Shown: positions 1 through 8,139 of the stretch, piece by piece
Layout of the letters: the number at the start of each line of letters is the position of its first letter
How positions within the stretch are numbered: position 1 is the stretch's first letter
Assembly (NCBI RefSeq): GCF_023701695.1
Contig: NZ_JAJOZC010000001.1
Location: 7,005,894 to 7,069,893 of the forward strand
Reading direction: 5' to 3'
Source of the DNA: Streptomyces sp. RKAG290
Lineage (GTDB): Bacteria > Actinomycetota > Actinomycetes > Streptomycetales > Streptomycetaceae
DNA: 64,000 bases
The notes under the pieces: generated by a model
The model's input: only the letters and a program-made list of their open reading frames with translations
What the model was told of the DNA's origin: nothing
Database searches by the model: none
Program-made: the position numbers and the translations under genes

Positions 1-216
1 CACCCACTGCGAGTGGCCGCGGGCCGAGACCAGGTACTGCGCGCCCTCGAAGGGGTGCGGGTTGACGGGGACGCGCTGCATCTGACCGCTCTTGCGGCCG
101 CGGACCGACAGTTCCTGTGTGCCGAGCAGGCTGACCCCGTGCCGGGCGAGCCAGCCGACGATGCCGTTCATCCGGACGGTGAGCGGGCTTCCCTGAAGGT
201 AGTAAGGCTGCGACAT
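1..216 (-). CDS. Deazaflavin (F420)-dependent nitroreductase-family oxidoreductase, 3' part cut by window edge
   Basis: The 72 visible residues start MSQPYYLQGS and run off the left edge, so the C-terminus is missing. The segment GRKSGQMQRVPVNP followed by GAQYLVSARG matches the conserved core of the DUF385/Ddn-like split-barrel family, whose members bind coenzyme F420 and reduce varied substrates. That cofactor is made by Streptomyces. The ATG at 216 is taken because it is the first start after the divergent promoter region. The gene is transcribed away from the TetR gene at 344, and two identical-type palindromes lie between them, so TetR control is likely. The substrate cannot be inferred. 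Confidence 0.8.
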   Translation of the reverse strand, partial: MSQPYYLQGSPLTVRMNGIVGWLARHGVSLLGTQELSVRGRKSGQMQRVPVNPHPFEGAQYLVSARGHSQWV

Positions 217-234
217 GGTGACCCCACTGCTTGG

Positions 235-302
235 GAGAGCGGTGCTCTCGCTTGAGATCAGTGTGCACTGGAACGGTGCCTAAAAGCAAGAGCAGTGCTC
301 TC
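235..302. promoter_or_regulatory. Two TetR-type operator palindromes
   Basis: GAGAGC-GGT-GCTCTC at 235-249 is a perfect interrupted palindrome. AAGAGC-AGT-GCTCTC at 288-302 repeats it with one mismatch. The centres are 53 bp apart, about five helical turns, in the gap between the divergent oxidoreductase and TetR genes. The first copy is near the oxidoreductase start and the second is about 40 bp before the TetR start. This fits one repressor controlling both promoters. Confidence 0.75.
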
Positions 303-343
303 GTTTTTGGTCGCCGCTCTGTTCGCGTGGCAGACTGAGACCC

Positions 344-1057
344 ATGAGTGCTATCCGGGGAGCCAGGGAACGGGCCCGTATCGAGGTCACCGCCGCCATC
401 AAGGACGAGGCGAGAAGGCAGCTCGCGGCGGAGGGTGCGGCGAAGCTCTCGTTGCGTGCGGTGGCGCGCGAGCTCGGCATGGTCTCCTCCGCGCTCTACC
501 GCTACTTCCCCAGCCGCGACGAACTGCTCACGGCCCTGATCGTCGACGCGTACGACTCCGTGGGCGAAGCCGCCGAGAAGGCGCACCGGACCGCGCTGCC
601 GGACGCCTCCGTGCCCGCCGCCCATCTGAACCGCTGGGTCGCGGTCGCCTGCGCCGTACGCGACTGGGCACTGGCGCATCCGCACGAGTACGCGCTGATC
701 TACGGCTCGCCCGTGCCCGGCTACACCGCGCCGCAGACCACCGTCGGACCCGCGTCCCGCGTCGGCCTCGTGCTCATAGCCGTCGTCCAGGAGGCCCACC
801 GCCAGGAGGGGCTCTCACTTCCGCCGCTCGCCGAGGAACTCCGTCCGGAGGCCGAACGCCTCGCCGCCGACCTGGCCCCCGACCTGCCGCCCGCCGTCGT
901 GGCACCGCTCGTCGCCGCGTGGTCGCAGCTGTTCGGGCTGCTGTCGTTCGAGCTCTTCGGCCAGTTCAACCGGGTCGTGGAGGCGAGGGAGGTCTTCTTC
1001 CGCCAGGCCGTGGCGGAGCTGGCCCGCGCGGTCGGCCTGCTCGGCGGCCGCCGGTGA
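344..1057 (+). CDS. TetR/AcrR family transcriptional regulator
   Basis: The 237-residue protein has the TetR helix-turn-helix around residues 33-60 (LSLRAVARELGMVSSALYRY then FPSRDELL). The C-terminal ligand domain is long and Ala/Leu-rich, of the type called WHG or TetR_C_33 in related actinobacterial regulators. ATG at 344 follows the operator at 288-302 by about 40 bp. It is divergent from the F420-type oxidoreductase, the most likely target, and probably represses itself too. The ligand is unknown. Confidence 0.88.
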   Translation: MSAIRGARERARIEVTAAIKDEARRQLAAEGAAKLSLRAVARELGMVSSALYRYFPSRDELLTALIVDAYDSVGEAAEKAHRTALPDASVPAAHLNRWVAVACAVRDWALAHPHEYALIYGSPVPGYTAPQTTVGPASRVGLVLIAVVQEAHRQEGLSLPPLAEELRPEAERLAADLAPDLPPAVVAPLVAAWSQLFGLLSFELFGQFNRVVEAREVFFRQAVAELARAVGLLGGRR

Positions 1058-1092
1058 GTCTCCGGCCTGCCGGAAGGCGCCCTGCCCGTTCG

Positions 1093-1114
1093 CCGTACTC
1101 CACAGGGAGTACGG
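1093..1114. promoter_or_regulatory. Inverted repeat upstream of the two-component operon
   Basis: CCGTACTCC at 1093-1101 and GGAGTACGG at 1106-1114 are exact reverse complements separated by ACAG. The element lies 36 bp downstream of the TetR stop and about 60 bp upstream of the kinase start. It could be a response-regulator binding site for autoregulation or, less likely because there is no T run, a TetR terminator. Confidence 0.45.
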
Positions 1115-1171
1115 GTGATCACCACGCCCGGCGGACGCCCCGGTGGTGGTGCGCGGTCTAGCGTGGCCGGC

Positions 1172-2523
1172 ATGGAAGAGCAGCGCTCACAGACCCGCGG
1201 CGGCCCCCCTGAGGAGCAGGGCGGACCGCCGTGGCGACGGCTCTGGGCGCGCGGCGCGGCGGACGGCGACCCGGCAGGGCCCGGTGGTGGCTCCTGGGGC
1301 CCTGGAGCCACGGCGGTCCGCCGCGCTGGCTGACCGGCGTGCGGGGGCGGTCGGCAGACCGGCTGCCCTGGCCGTCGACTCTGCTGCTCGGCGTCGTCGT
1401 CATGGCCGGTTCGACCGTCGCGGCCCGCGGCCAGCTCGACGACAAGGCGCCGCTGGACCTCTTCGCCCGGCTGCTCCTCCTCGTCGCCGTGGCGGTGCTG
1501 CTGCTGCGTCACCGGTATCCCGTCGTGACTGTCTTCGTGACGTCGGCGGCGGCGACGGTCTATCTCGGTGCCGGCTACCCGTACGGTCCGGTCTTCCTGA
1601 CCGTGGCCGTGGGCTGCTTCAGTGCCGTCGTCGCCGGACATCGCAGAGCCGCCTGGTCGGCGGTCGGCATGGTGTGGGTGGGACATCTCCTCGTCGCCCA
1701 CTGGCTGTACCGCTGGCTGCCCCCCTCCGGCGACTCGGCTCCGCCCTGGGGGCAGGAGGTGGGGGTCGCCGCCTGGGTGGTGGCCATCGTCGCCGCCGCG
1801 GAGTTCGTCCGCGTACGCCGTGAACAGTGGGCCGCCCAGCGAGTGGAGCGGGCGGCCCAGGAGAAGCGCCGGGCCGACGAGGAGCGCCTGCGGATGGCCC
1901 GCGAACTGCACGACGTCCTCGCGCACAGCATCTCCGTCATCAATGTCCAGGCCGGGGTCGGCCTCGCGCTGCTGGACTCCGACCCCGAACAGGCCCGCAC
2001 GGCACTCACCACCATCAAGGCGGCCAGCAAGGAGGCGCTGGGCGAGGTCAGGCAGGTCCTCGACACGCTCCGTACCCCCGGGGACGCGCCCAGGACCCCG
2101 GCTCCCGGACTCGACCGGCTGCCCGAACTGGTGGAGCAGGCGGCGAGCGCCGGACTGACCGTCACCGTGCAGACGGACGGCGCACCCGGCGCCGTGCCGC
2201 CGGGCGCGGACCTGGCCGCGTTCCGGATCGTGCAGGAGGCCCTGACCAACGTGGTGCGGCACTCCGGTTCGCGCACCGCCCAGGTCGTGGTCGGCCACGA
2301 GCCGGGGCGCATCCGGCTCCGGATCGACGACGAGGGGCCCGCCACCGGTACGGACGCCGGGGGCAGTGGCAACGGGCTCGCCGGGATGCGTGAGCGGGCC
2401 GCCGCGCTGGGTGGCACGATCGAGGCGGGGAACCGGCCCGACGGCGGCTTCCGGGTACGTGCCGAACTTCCGTTGCCGGCCGGCGGAACCGGCAGGGCGC
2501 CGCACCAGAAGGAGACACCGTGA
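1172..2523 (+). CDS. Two-component sensor histidine kinase, NarX/DesK type (frame broken near 1300)
   Basis: The catalytic part is clear. Membrane helices precede an HisKA_3 dimerisation box (RMARELHDVLAHSISVINVQ, phospho-His in ELHD). Then come an HATPase N-box (EALTNVVRHSGS), a G1 box (DDEGP) and a G2 box (GNGLAGMRERAAALGG). The ATG at 1172 opens a Gly/Pro-rich N-terminus (MEEQRSQTRGG) in another frame that stops at 1333. Adding one C to the CCC at 1300-1302 joins it to the kinase frame as GSWGPWSHGGPPRWLTG and gives about 450 residues. As written, translation could only start at GTG 1231. It overlaps the response regulator by GTGA, so the two are translationally coupled. Confidence 0.85.
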
Positions 2524-3185
2524 TTCGCGTACTGCTCGCCGACGACCAGCTGCTGGTCCGGGCGGGATTCCGGGCGCTCCTGGACGCCCAGCCGGACATC
2601 GAGGTGGCGGGCGAGGCCGCCGACGGCGGGGAGGCCGTCCGCCTGGTGCGTGAACTGAGGCCGGACGCCGTGCTGATGGACATCCGGATGCCGCACCTCG
2701 ACGGTCTCGCCGCGACCCGCGCCATCACCGAGGACCCCGGGCTGAACGACGTGAAGGTGGTCATGCTCACCACCTTCGAACTCGACGAGTACGTCTTCGA
2801 GGCGATTCGCTCCGGAGCCTCCGGCTTCCTGGTCAAGGACACCGAGCCGGAGGAACTGCTCCGGGCCGTCCGGGCGGTGGTCGACGGTGACGCGCTGCTG
2901 TCCCCGGGAGTCACCCGCCGGCTGATCGCCGAGTTCGCGGCCCGCTCCAAGGAGCCGGCGGCGGCGACGGGTCTGAGTGAACTCACCGAACGGGAAAGGG
3001 AGGTGATGGCCCTGGTCGGCATAGGTCTCTCCAACGAGGAGATCGCCCGCCGCCTCGTCGTCAGCCCACTCACCGCCAAGACCCACGTCAGCCGGACCAT
3101 GGTGAAGCTCGGCGCCCGCGACCGGGCTCAACTGGTCGTGCTCGCCTACGAGTCGGGGCTCGTACGCCCCGGCTGGCTGGGCTGA
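2520..3185 (+). CDS. NarL/FixJ family response regulator
   Basis: The 221-residue protein has a receiver domain with the acidic pair D8/D9, phospho-acceptor D54 in LMDIRMPHLDG, and Lys in FLVKDTEP. A LuxR-type helix-turn-helix begins at LSELTEREREVMALV and continues LSNEEIARRLVVSPLTAKTH. The GTG start overlaps the kinase stop (GTGA), so it is the partner of the sensor kinase. Its targets are unknown, but the inverted repeat at 1093-1114 is a candidate site. Its last 40 bp overlap the end of the opposing DUF6332 gene. Confidence 0.93.
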   Translation: MIRVLLADDQLLVRAGFRALLDAQPDIEVAGEAADGGEAVRLVRELRPDAVLMDIRMPHLDGLAATRAITEDPGLNDVKVVMLTTFELDEYVFEAIRSGASGFLVKDTEPEELLRAVRAVVDGDALLSPGVTRRLIAEFAARSKEPAAATGLSELTEREREVMALVGIGLSNEEIARRLVVSPLTAKTHVSRTMVKLGARDRAQLVVLAYESGLVRPGWLG

Positions 3186-3460
3186 CCGGGCGACGCCGGA
3201 CCCCGCGCCCCGACCTCGGCGGCCGTGTCGCGGCGGCCGAACCGCCACAGCACGTCGATGACGCGGCCCAGGAACACCAGCACCGCCACGGCGGCGGCGA
3301 TCGCGCCGAGCACGGGCCGCAGGCCGCTGCGCGGTGCAAGGAAGACGCAGGGGACGCTGACCGCGACGAACGCGCCGGCGGCCAGCAGGGCTCCGGTCAG
3401 CACGGCGAAGCCGATCTCGACCGTCATCGCGTCCCGTTCCGCCTGGCTTCGTCGTCGCAT
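3146..3460 (-). CDS. DUF6332 family small membrane protein
   Basis: The 104-residue protein starts MRRRSQAERDAMTVEIGFAV. The N-terminal RSQAERDA motif and two hydrophobic segments (LTGALLAAGAFVAVSV and LGAIAAAVAVLVFLGRVI) followed by DVLWRFGRRD match the small Streptomyces DUF6332 family, function unknown. A start 19 codons upstream is possible, but the ATG at 3460 fits the family start. The tail overlaps the convergent response-regulator gene by 40 bp. Confidence 0.7.
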   Translation of the reverse strand: MRRRSQAERDAMTVEIGFAVLTGALLAAGAFVAVSVPCVFLAPRSGLRPVLGAIAAAVAVLVFLGRVIDVLWRFGRRDTAAEVGARGPASPGQPSQPGRTSPDS

Positions 3461-3536
3461 GTCCGAAGTGTCACAGGCGTGGTGGCCGGCGGACAACCGT
3501 CGCCCGTCGGCCACCACGCTCCCCCTCGCCAGGTGG

Positions 3537-5039
3537 TCAGTCCCGCACAGTCACTTTCCGTGCGGTCGGGGCCTCGGCCGCGGCGGCCCGGTCCAGCTCG
3601 GAGGAGGCGACCAGCACGGTGTGCTGCGCGGGGAGTCTGCGGCGCAGTCCGGTGAGCGTGATCAGCAGGCCGGCGAATGCCACCGCCGTCACCACCACGA
3701 GGCCGGGCCGGTAGCTGTCGAGGATCGCCTGCGGAGAGCCGTTCCCGCTGCCGTGTGCGGTGATGACCGCGGTCACGACCGCCAGGAAGATCGCTCCGCC
3801 GACCTGGATCGAGGTGTTCAGCAGCCCCGAGACCATGCCCTGCTCCTCGTCGTCCACCCCGTTGGTGGCCTGGATGTTGAGCGAGGGGAAGGTCAGTGCG
3901 CAGGCGGCGCCGAGCAGCAGCATGGAGGGCAGGATCACGGCCGCGTACGACGGGGTGAGGGTGATCCGCAGGAACAGTGCGTAGCCGATGACCAGGAAGG
4001 TGAATCCGGCCGCGATGACCCGGGGCGTCCCGAATCTGTCCACCACATCGCCGATCTTCGTGGAGGACAGCGCCACCAGGACACCTGCGGGCAGGAAGGC
4101 CAGCGCGGTCTCCAGGGCGGACCAGCCGAGCAGCGACTGCATGTACTGGGTGACCAGGAACTGGAAGCCGACATAGCTGCCGAAGAACGCGGCGGCGCCG
4201 AGCTGCGCCCGAACCTGGCTGCCCGAGCGCAGCACGCCGAGGCGGATGAGGGGGTTCGCGGTGCGCCGCTCGATGGTGACGAACACGGTGAGCAGTACGG
4301 CGACGGCGAGGAAGGACAACAGGGTGCGGGCGGAGGCCCAGCCGGCCTCGGGAGCCTGTACGACCGTGAAGACCAGCAGCAGCATCGACGCCGTACCGGT
4401 GACCGCGCCCGGCAGGTCGTATCCCTTGTGGGTGTGCTCGCGGGCGCTGCGCGGGATCAGCTTCAGACCCGCGACCAGTGCGATCAGCGCGATCGGGGCG
4501 GGCAGCAGCATGGTCAGGCGCCAGGACAGCTGGGTCAGCAGGCCGGACAGGACCAGGCCCATGGAGAAGCCGGTGGCCGCGCAGGTGGTGTAGATGGACA
4601 GGGCCCGGTTGCGCTCCGGGCCCTCCTTGAACGTCGTGGTGATGATCGAGAGTCCGGCGGGCGCGGTGAACGCGGCGCTCAGCCCCTTGATGAAGCGGCT
4701 GGCGATCAGGAGCGGCCCCGAGTCGACGAATCCGCCGAGCAGGGAGGCCACGGCGAAGACGGCGAGCGCGATCAGGAACACCTGCCGCCTGCCGAGGAGA
4801 TCGGCCGCCCGGCCCCCGAGGAGCAGCAGTCCGCCGTATCCGAGGATGTAGCCGCTGACGATCCACTGGAGGGTCGAGGTGGTCAGCCCGAGGTCGTCGG
4901 CGATGGAGGGCAGCGCGACGCCGACCATGGAGACGTCGAGGGCGTCCAGGAACATCGCGGCGCAGAGCACGAGCAGGGTGCCCCAGAGGCGGGGGCTCCA
5001 GCCGGCCGGGGAATCGGGGACGGTGAGCGGAGAGGTCAT
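3537..5039 (-). CDS. MFS drug exporter, DHA2 (14-helix) family
   Basis: The 500-residue polytopic protein has the motif LDVSMVGVALPSIADDLG in the first helix region, a WIVSGYILGYGGLLLLGG segment and GRRQVFL loop typical of proton-driven DHA2 exporters. Length and hydrophobicity fit 14 helices. The ATG at 5039 (MTSPLTVPDS) is preferred over an ATG ten codons upstream, because the upstream codons fall inside the operator. It is divergent from a MarR gene with two palindromes between, so export of a toxic compound under MarR repression is the simplest reading. The substrate is unknown. Confidence 0.88.
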   Translation of the reverse strand: MTSPLTVPDSPAGWSPRLWGTLLVLCAAMFLDALDVSMVGVALPSIADDLGLTTSTLQWIVSGYILGYGGLLLLGGRAADLLGRRQVFLIALAVFAVASLLGGFVDSGPLLIASRFIKGLSAAFTAPAGLSIITTTFKEGPERNRALSIYTTCAATGFSMGLVLSGLLTQLSWRLTMLLPAPIALIALVAGLKLIPRSAREHTHKGYDLPGAVTGTASMLLLVFTVVQAPEAGWASARTLLSFLAVAVLLTVFVTIERRTANPLIRLGVLRSGSQVRAQLGAAAFFGSYVGFQFLVTQYMQSLLGWSALETALAFLPAGVLVALSSTKIGDVVDRFGTPRVIAAGFTFLVIGYALFLRITLTPSYAAVILPSMLLLGAACALTFPSLNIQATNGVDDEEQGMVSGLLNTSIQVGGAIFLAVVTAVITAHGSGNGSPQAILDSYRPGLVVVTAVAFAGLLITLTGLRRRLPAQHTVLVASSELDRAAAAEAPTARKVTVRD

Positions 5040-5053
5040 GGGCAGCACGGTAC

Positions 5054-5081
5054 ATGCACATGCATTCAATGCAAGTGCATT
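5054..5081. promoter_or_regulatory. Tandem MarR-type operator palindromes
   Basis: ATGCA-CA-TGCAT at 5054-5065 and ATGCA-AG-TGCAT at 5069-5080 are two perfect half-site pairs with centres 15 bp apart. The second extends to a 14-bp AATGCA/TGCATT palindrome. A further ATGCA half-site lies at 5090-5094. They sit between the divergent exporter and MarR starts, in an AT-rich pocket that should hold both promoters. Confidence 0.8.
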
Positions 5082-5125
5082 TAATTCCGATGCAACAAAA
5101 GGCTCCGCTCTGCTAACGTGCGGTC

Positions 5126-5524
5126 ATGGCGGCGAACAAGTCCGAGCGGGTGCTCGTGGACGAGTGGCGGGACATCCTTGCCCTGCATGCCAGGACCTCG
5201 TGCGAGCTGGATCGCGCACTGCATCCGCACGGTCTGGGCGCCAGTGACTTCGAGGTGCTCGACGTGCTCGCGGAGGCTGTGCCGGAGAGCGGCGACGGCT
5301 GTCGCGTGCAGGAGCTGGCCTCGCGGGTCCACCTCAGCCAGAGCGCGCTGTCCCGGCTGATCGCCCGGCTGGAGAAGGACGAACTCGTGTGCCGGGGCAT
5401 GTGCAGCGAAGACCGTCGCGGTGTCCAGGTGGTCCTGACGGCGAAGGGCCGGGCCCGTCACGGCGAGGTGAAGCCGCTCCAGCGGTCGGTGCTCGCCAGG
5501 ATGCTGGGCGGTATGCAGGCCTGA
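5126..5524 (+). CDS. MarR family transcriptional regulator
   Basis: The 132-residue protein has the MarR winged-helix: CRVQELASRVHLSQSALSRL as recognition region, IARLEKDELVCRG, then the wing CSEDRRGVQVVLTAKGRA. Length is at the short end of the family. It is divergent from the DHA2 exporter, with the tandem ATGCA-N2-TGCAT palindromes directly upstream, so it probably represses both itself and the exporter until a ligand binds. Confidence 0.9.
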   Translation: MAANKSERVLVDEWRDILALHARTSCELDRALHPHGLGASDFEVLDVLAEAVPESGDGCRVQELASRVHLSQSALSRLIARLEKDELVCRGMCSEDRRGVQVVLTAKGRARHGEVKPLQRSVLARMLGGMQA

Positions 5525-5572
5525 GCCGTCGCACGCGGCGGCCGCGGCTGCCCGTCAGGTGCTCCCGCTGTC

Positions 5573-6328
5573 TCAGGACCAGCTGACCGCTGAGTTCTCG
5601 CGCCACAGCCGGGCGAGCTCCGGATCGCCCGACACGGTCAGGTCGCTGAGCGGCCGCCGGTTCCAGAGCGCCAGGTAGAGATCCTGGGCCGTGGCGCTCA
5701 ACTCGCAGTCCGCGGGCGCCGGCCCGGCCGCCCCGTCCTCGCGCACGACCTGCGGCTGTTCCGCGGAGAGCCGCACGGTCCACGCGGCGGCGGTGTCCGT
5801 GGCCCGGATCCGTACCGTGCGCGGCACCTCGGTGCGCACCCTGCTCTTCGGGCGGGCGTGGAAGCCGCGGAGCAACTCGTCGATGCCGTCGACCGCGTGA
5901 GCGGCGGCTACGGGAGACAGGGCGCCGCCGCGTGCGGACTCCGCGTCCACCCGGTGGACCGTGGTCTCGTGCGCCTGCCGTCGCGCCCAGAACGCGAGCG
6001 GCGAAGGCGCCGGGAAGAAGGACCAGCAGTCCACGTCCGCCGGGGCGCCGTCCAGGGCGGCCACCAGCAGGCGGTGCCCCTCGCGGAACCGGGCGAGCAG
6101 TGCGGGCCCGTCCAGGTCCGGCTCGCCGGCGTCGGGGACGTACGAGGTGTGCCCCTCCGTCACGAAGGCGGCCGCCCAGGTGTGGACCATCGCGACGTGC
6201 CGGAGAAGATCACGCACCTGCCACTCCGGGCAGGTCGGCACCGGTGCCCCGGTCCCCGCCTCCTCGGCCGCCCGCGCCAGCAACCGGCCCTCGGCGGACA
6301 GGGTCTTGATGTACTCCGCGATCTCCAT
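5573..6328 (-). CDS. Maleylpyruvate isomerase family mycothiol-dependent enzyme
   Basis: The 251-residue protein starts MEIAEYIKTLSAEGRLLAR. The N-terminal four-helix DinB-like domain carries metal-ligand motifs DLLRHVAMVHTWA and AHETTVHRVDAE, as in MDMPI-N domains that use mycothiol. The C-terminal part (TAAAWTVRL, then CELSATAQDLYLALWNRRPL) is the MDMPI-C/SCP2-like fold. The ATG at 6328 is supported by family length. Mycothiol is the main actinobacterial thiol. The actual substrate cannot be told, since the family name covers many uncharacterised S-transferases. Confidence 0.85.
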   Translation of the reverse strand: MEIAEYIKTLSAEGRLLARAAEEAGTGAPVPTCPEWQVRDLLRHVAMVHTWAAAFVTEGHTSYVPDAGEPDLDGPALLARFREGHRLLVAALDGAPADVDCWSFFPAPSPLAFWARRQAHETTVHRVDAESARGGALSPVAAAHAVDGIDELLRGFHARPKSRVRTEVPRTVRIRATDTAAAWTVRLSAEQPQVVREDGAAGPAPADCELSATAQDLYLALWNRRPLSDLTVSGDPELARLWRENSAVSWS

Positions 6329-6348
6329 GGCAGGGATTGTGCCAGTGG

Positions 6349-6720
6349 TCAGACGCCGTGCGGGCGGGCGGACCGGGAGCGGCCGCCGGCGGCGCGTACC
6401 AGCCGCACGAACCAGCCGAGCGCGAGCGACTGCACCAGCACGGACACCACCAGCGCCAGGTACAGGAACCAGGCGGGGCCGGCCGCCTCCGCGCCCCACA
6501 TCGAACCGCCTACGAAGAAGACGAACACCGTCGGTGCCGCCAGGAGGAAGAGCCACACCCCCGCGAACGAGGCGTCCTCGTGGGCGACGAACAGCGTGTC
6601 CACGGCGACGAACACGGCAGTGGCCGCCACCACTCCCAGATAGATCAGGGAGGCGGTGTTGCCGAAGGTCAGGCGGGCGATCGCGCGAAGGTGCCGCGTG
6701 GTGAGGACCGGCTTGTTCAT
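6349..6720 (-). CDS. SCO4225 family membrane protein
   Basis: The 123-residue protein starts MNKPVLTTRHLRAIARLTFG and has three or four hydrophobic helices (LIYLGVVAATAVFVAVDTLF, GVWLFLLAAPTVFVFFVGG, FLYLALVVSVLVQSLALGWF). It matches the small Streptomyces membrane family named after SCO4225, function unknown. GGGGAG six to seven bases before ATG 6720 decides the start. It lies just upstream of the mycothiol-dependent enzyme on the same strand (20 bp gap), so the two may be co-transcribed. Confidence 0.75.
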   Translation of the reverse strand: MNKPVLTTRHLRAIARLTFGNTASLIYLGVVAATAVFVAVDTLFVAHEDASFAGVWLFLLAAPTVFVFFVGGSMWGAEAAGPAWFLYLALVVSVLVQSLALGWFVRLVRAAGGRSRSARPHGV

Positions 6721-6800
6721 GGTGTGCTCCCCGTAGATGGCTGACTTATCCATCGTGCGTCCGAGGAACCGTTCCTGCCTGAGTACGGCTACTCACCTGC

Positions 6801-8018
6801 TCATGGGTGCGCCACGTTGCGCGCGCTGTACCCGAGCGCGGCCGCCGCGGCGGCCAGCAGGGCCACCGTGGTGAGAGCCGCCGGGAGCGAGAACCAGTCG
6901 GTCAGGAAGCCGATCGCGGGCGGGCCGAGGAGCATTCCGCCGTAGCCGAGGGTCGAGGCGGCGGCCACCCCGCCGGGGCCGGCCAGCTCGCCGGCCCTGC
7001 CGACCGCGACCGGGAAGATGTTGGCCAGGCCGAGTCCGGTGACGGCGAACCCGAGAAGGGCGAGCCAGGTGGTCGGGGCGAGCGAACCGAGCAGCATGCC
7101 GGCCGCCGCGGTCCCGCCGCCGGCGACCAGGGTCCGGGTCTGCCCGAGCCGTTCGAGCAGTGCCGTGCCGCTGAGCCGGCCCACCGTCATGGCGAGGGCG
7201 AACATCGAGTAGCCGGCCGCCGCGACCCCGGGGTGGGCCTGGAGGTCCTGCTCCAGGTGGAGCGCGCCCCAGTCGGCCAGGGCCCCCTCGCCGTATGCCG
7301 TGCAGAGCGCGATCATCCCGAAGAGGATCACCACACGTCGTGCCCGACCGTCCAGCCGCTTGGGCCGCGCCTCGCCACCGGGCGTGACCGGTACGGGCTT
7401 CGGGGCGGGGTGCCGCAGCACGACCGGGCCGGCGACGGCGGTCACGAGCAGTCCGATTCCGGTCAGGACGAGGAGATGTGCCGAGGGGGAGAGGCCGCCC
7501 GCGACCAGGCCGCCGAGCCCGGCACCGATCATGCCGCCGAGGCTGAACGCGGCATGGAAGCTGGGCATCACGGGGCGCCGCAGGGCGGCGACCAGATCCA
7601 CCGCCGCGCTGTTCATCGCCACGTTCGTCCCGCCGTACGCGGCGCCGAACACCAGCAGCACCAGGCCGAGCGAGAGTGCCGAATGGGTCTGCGCCGGCAG
7701 CGCGATGCTGAGCGACAGCAGGACTCCGCAGACCACGGTCACCGGATGGCTGCCGAAGCGGTGGCAGAGCCGGCCGGTGAGCATCATGGTGATCACGGCA
7801 CCGGCGGATACGCCGAGGAGTGCGAGGCCGAGGGTGGCGGCCGAGGCGCCGGTCTGGTGCTTGATGGCCGGGATACGGACCACCCAGCCGGCGAAGAGGA
7901 AACCGTCGAGGGCGAAGAACACGGTCAGCGCGGTACGGAGGCGGGCCAAGGGTAGTGGGGCGGTGTTGCCGCCCGGTCCCCCCGGAAGAGCCGTCCGCAG
8001 TTTGTTTAGTTGCGGCAC
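6801..8018 (-). CDS. MFS transporter facing a ROK regulator
   Basis: A twelve-helix major facilitator with FFALDGFLFAGWVVRIPAIK in helix 1, LTGRLCHRFGSHPV as the A-like loop and FGAAYGGTNVAMNSAAVDL in helix 4. This resembles the YbjJ-like branch, whose substrates are poorly known. The frame is open upstream to 8099. I use GTG 8018, which lies inside the inverted repeat at 7999-8023, but a later start is possible, so the N-terminus is uncertain. It is divergent from the ROK gene, which suggests sugar-type effector control. Confidence 0.82.
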   Translation of the reverse strand: MPQLNKLRTALPGGPGGNTAPLPLARLRTALTVFFALDGFLFAGWVVRIPAIKHQTGASAATLGLALLGVSAGAVITMMLTGRLCHRFGSHPVTVVCGVLLSLSIALPAQTHSALSLGLVLLVFGAAYGGTNVAMNSAAVDLVAALRRPVMPSFHAAFSLGGMIGAGLGGLVAGGLSPSAHLLVLTGIGLLVTAVAGPVVLRHPAPKPVPVTPGGEARPKRLDGRARRVVILFGMIALCTAYGEGALADWGALHLEQDLQAHPGVAAAGYSMFALAMTVGRLSGTALLERLGQTRTLVAGGGTAAAGMLLGSLAPTTWLALLGFAVTGLGLANIFPVAVGRAGELAGPGGVAAASTLGYGGMLLGPPAIGFLTDWFSLPAALTTVALLAAAAAALGYSARNVAHP

Positions 8019-8023
8019 AAACT
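7999..8023. promoter_or_regulatory. XylR/ROK-like operator (inverted AGTTTGT/ACAAACT)
   Basis: AGTTTGT at 7999-8005 and ACAAACT at 8017-8023 are exact reverse complements with an 11-bp spacer. The half-sites resemble the AGTTTGTT arms of the Bacillus XylR operator, and XylR is a ROK-family repressor. The element lies between the MFS gene and the ROK gene, overlapping the likely MFS start, in a region that is AT-rich for this genome. Confidence 0.7.
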
Positions 8024-8139
8024 CAGCATAGGGGCCTGCGGACAGCGCGCGCAAGATGGCCTGCCGCCGGGCGGCACAGGGGAGGAAGTCGGCCACCACC
8101 GCGTCGGCGGCACCTCCGGATCATGGGAGACTCGCCCCC

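Noticed and set aside
3225..5084. Long plus-strand open frame opposite the DHA2 exporter
   Set aside because: Gln/Gly/Arg-rich composition without domains. The exporter on the other strand has full family features.
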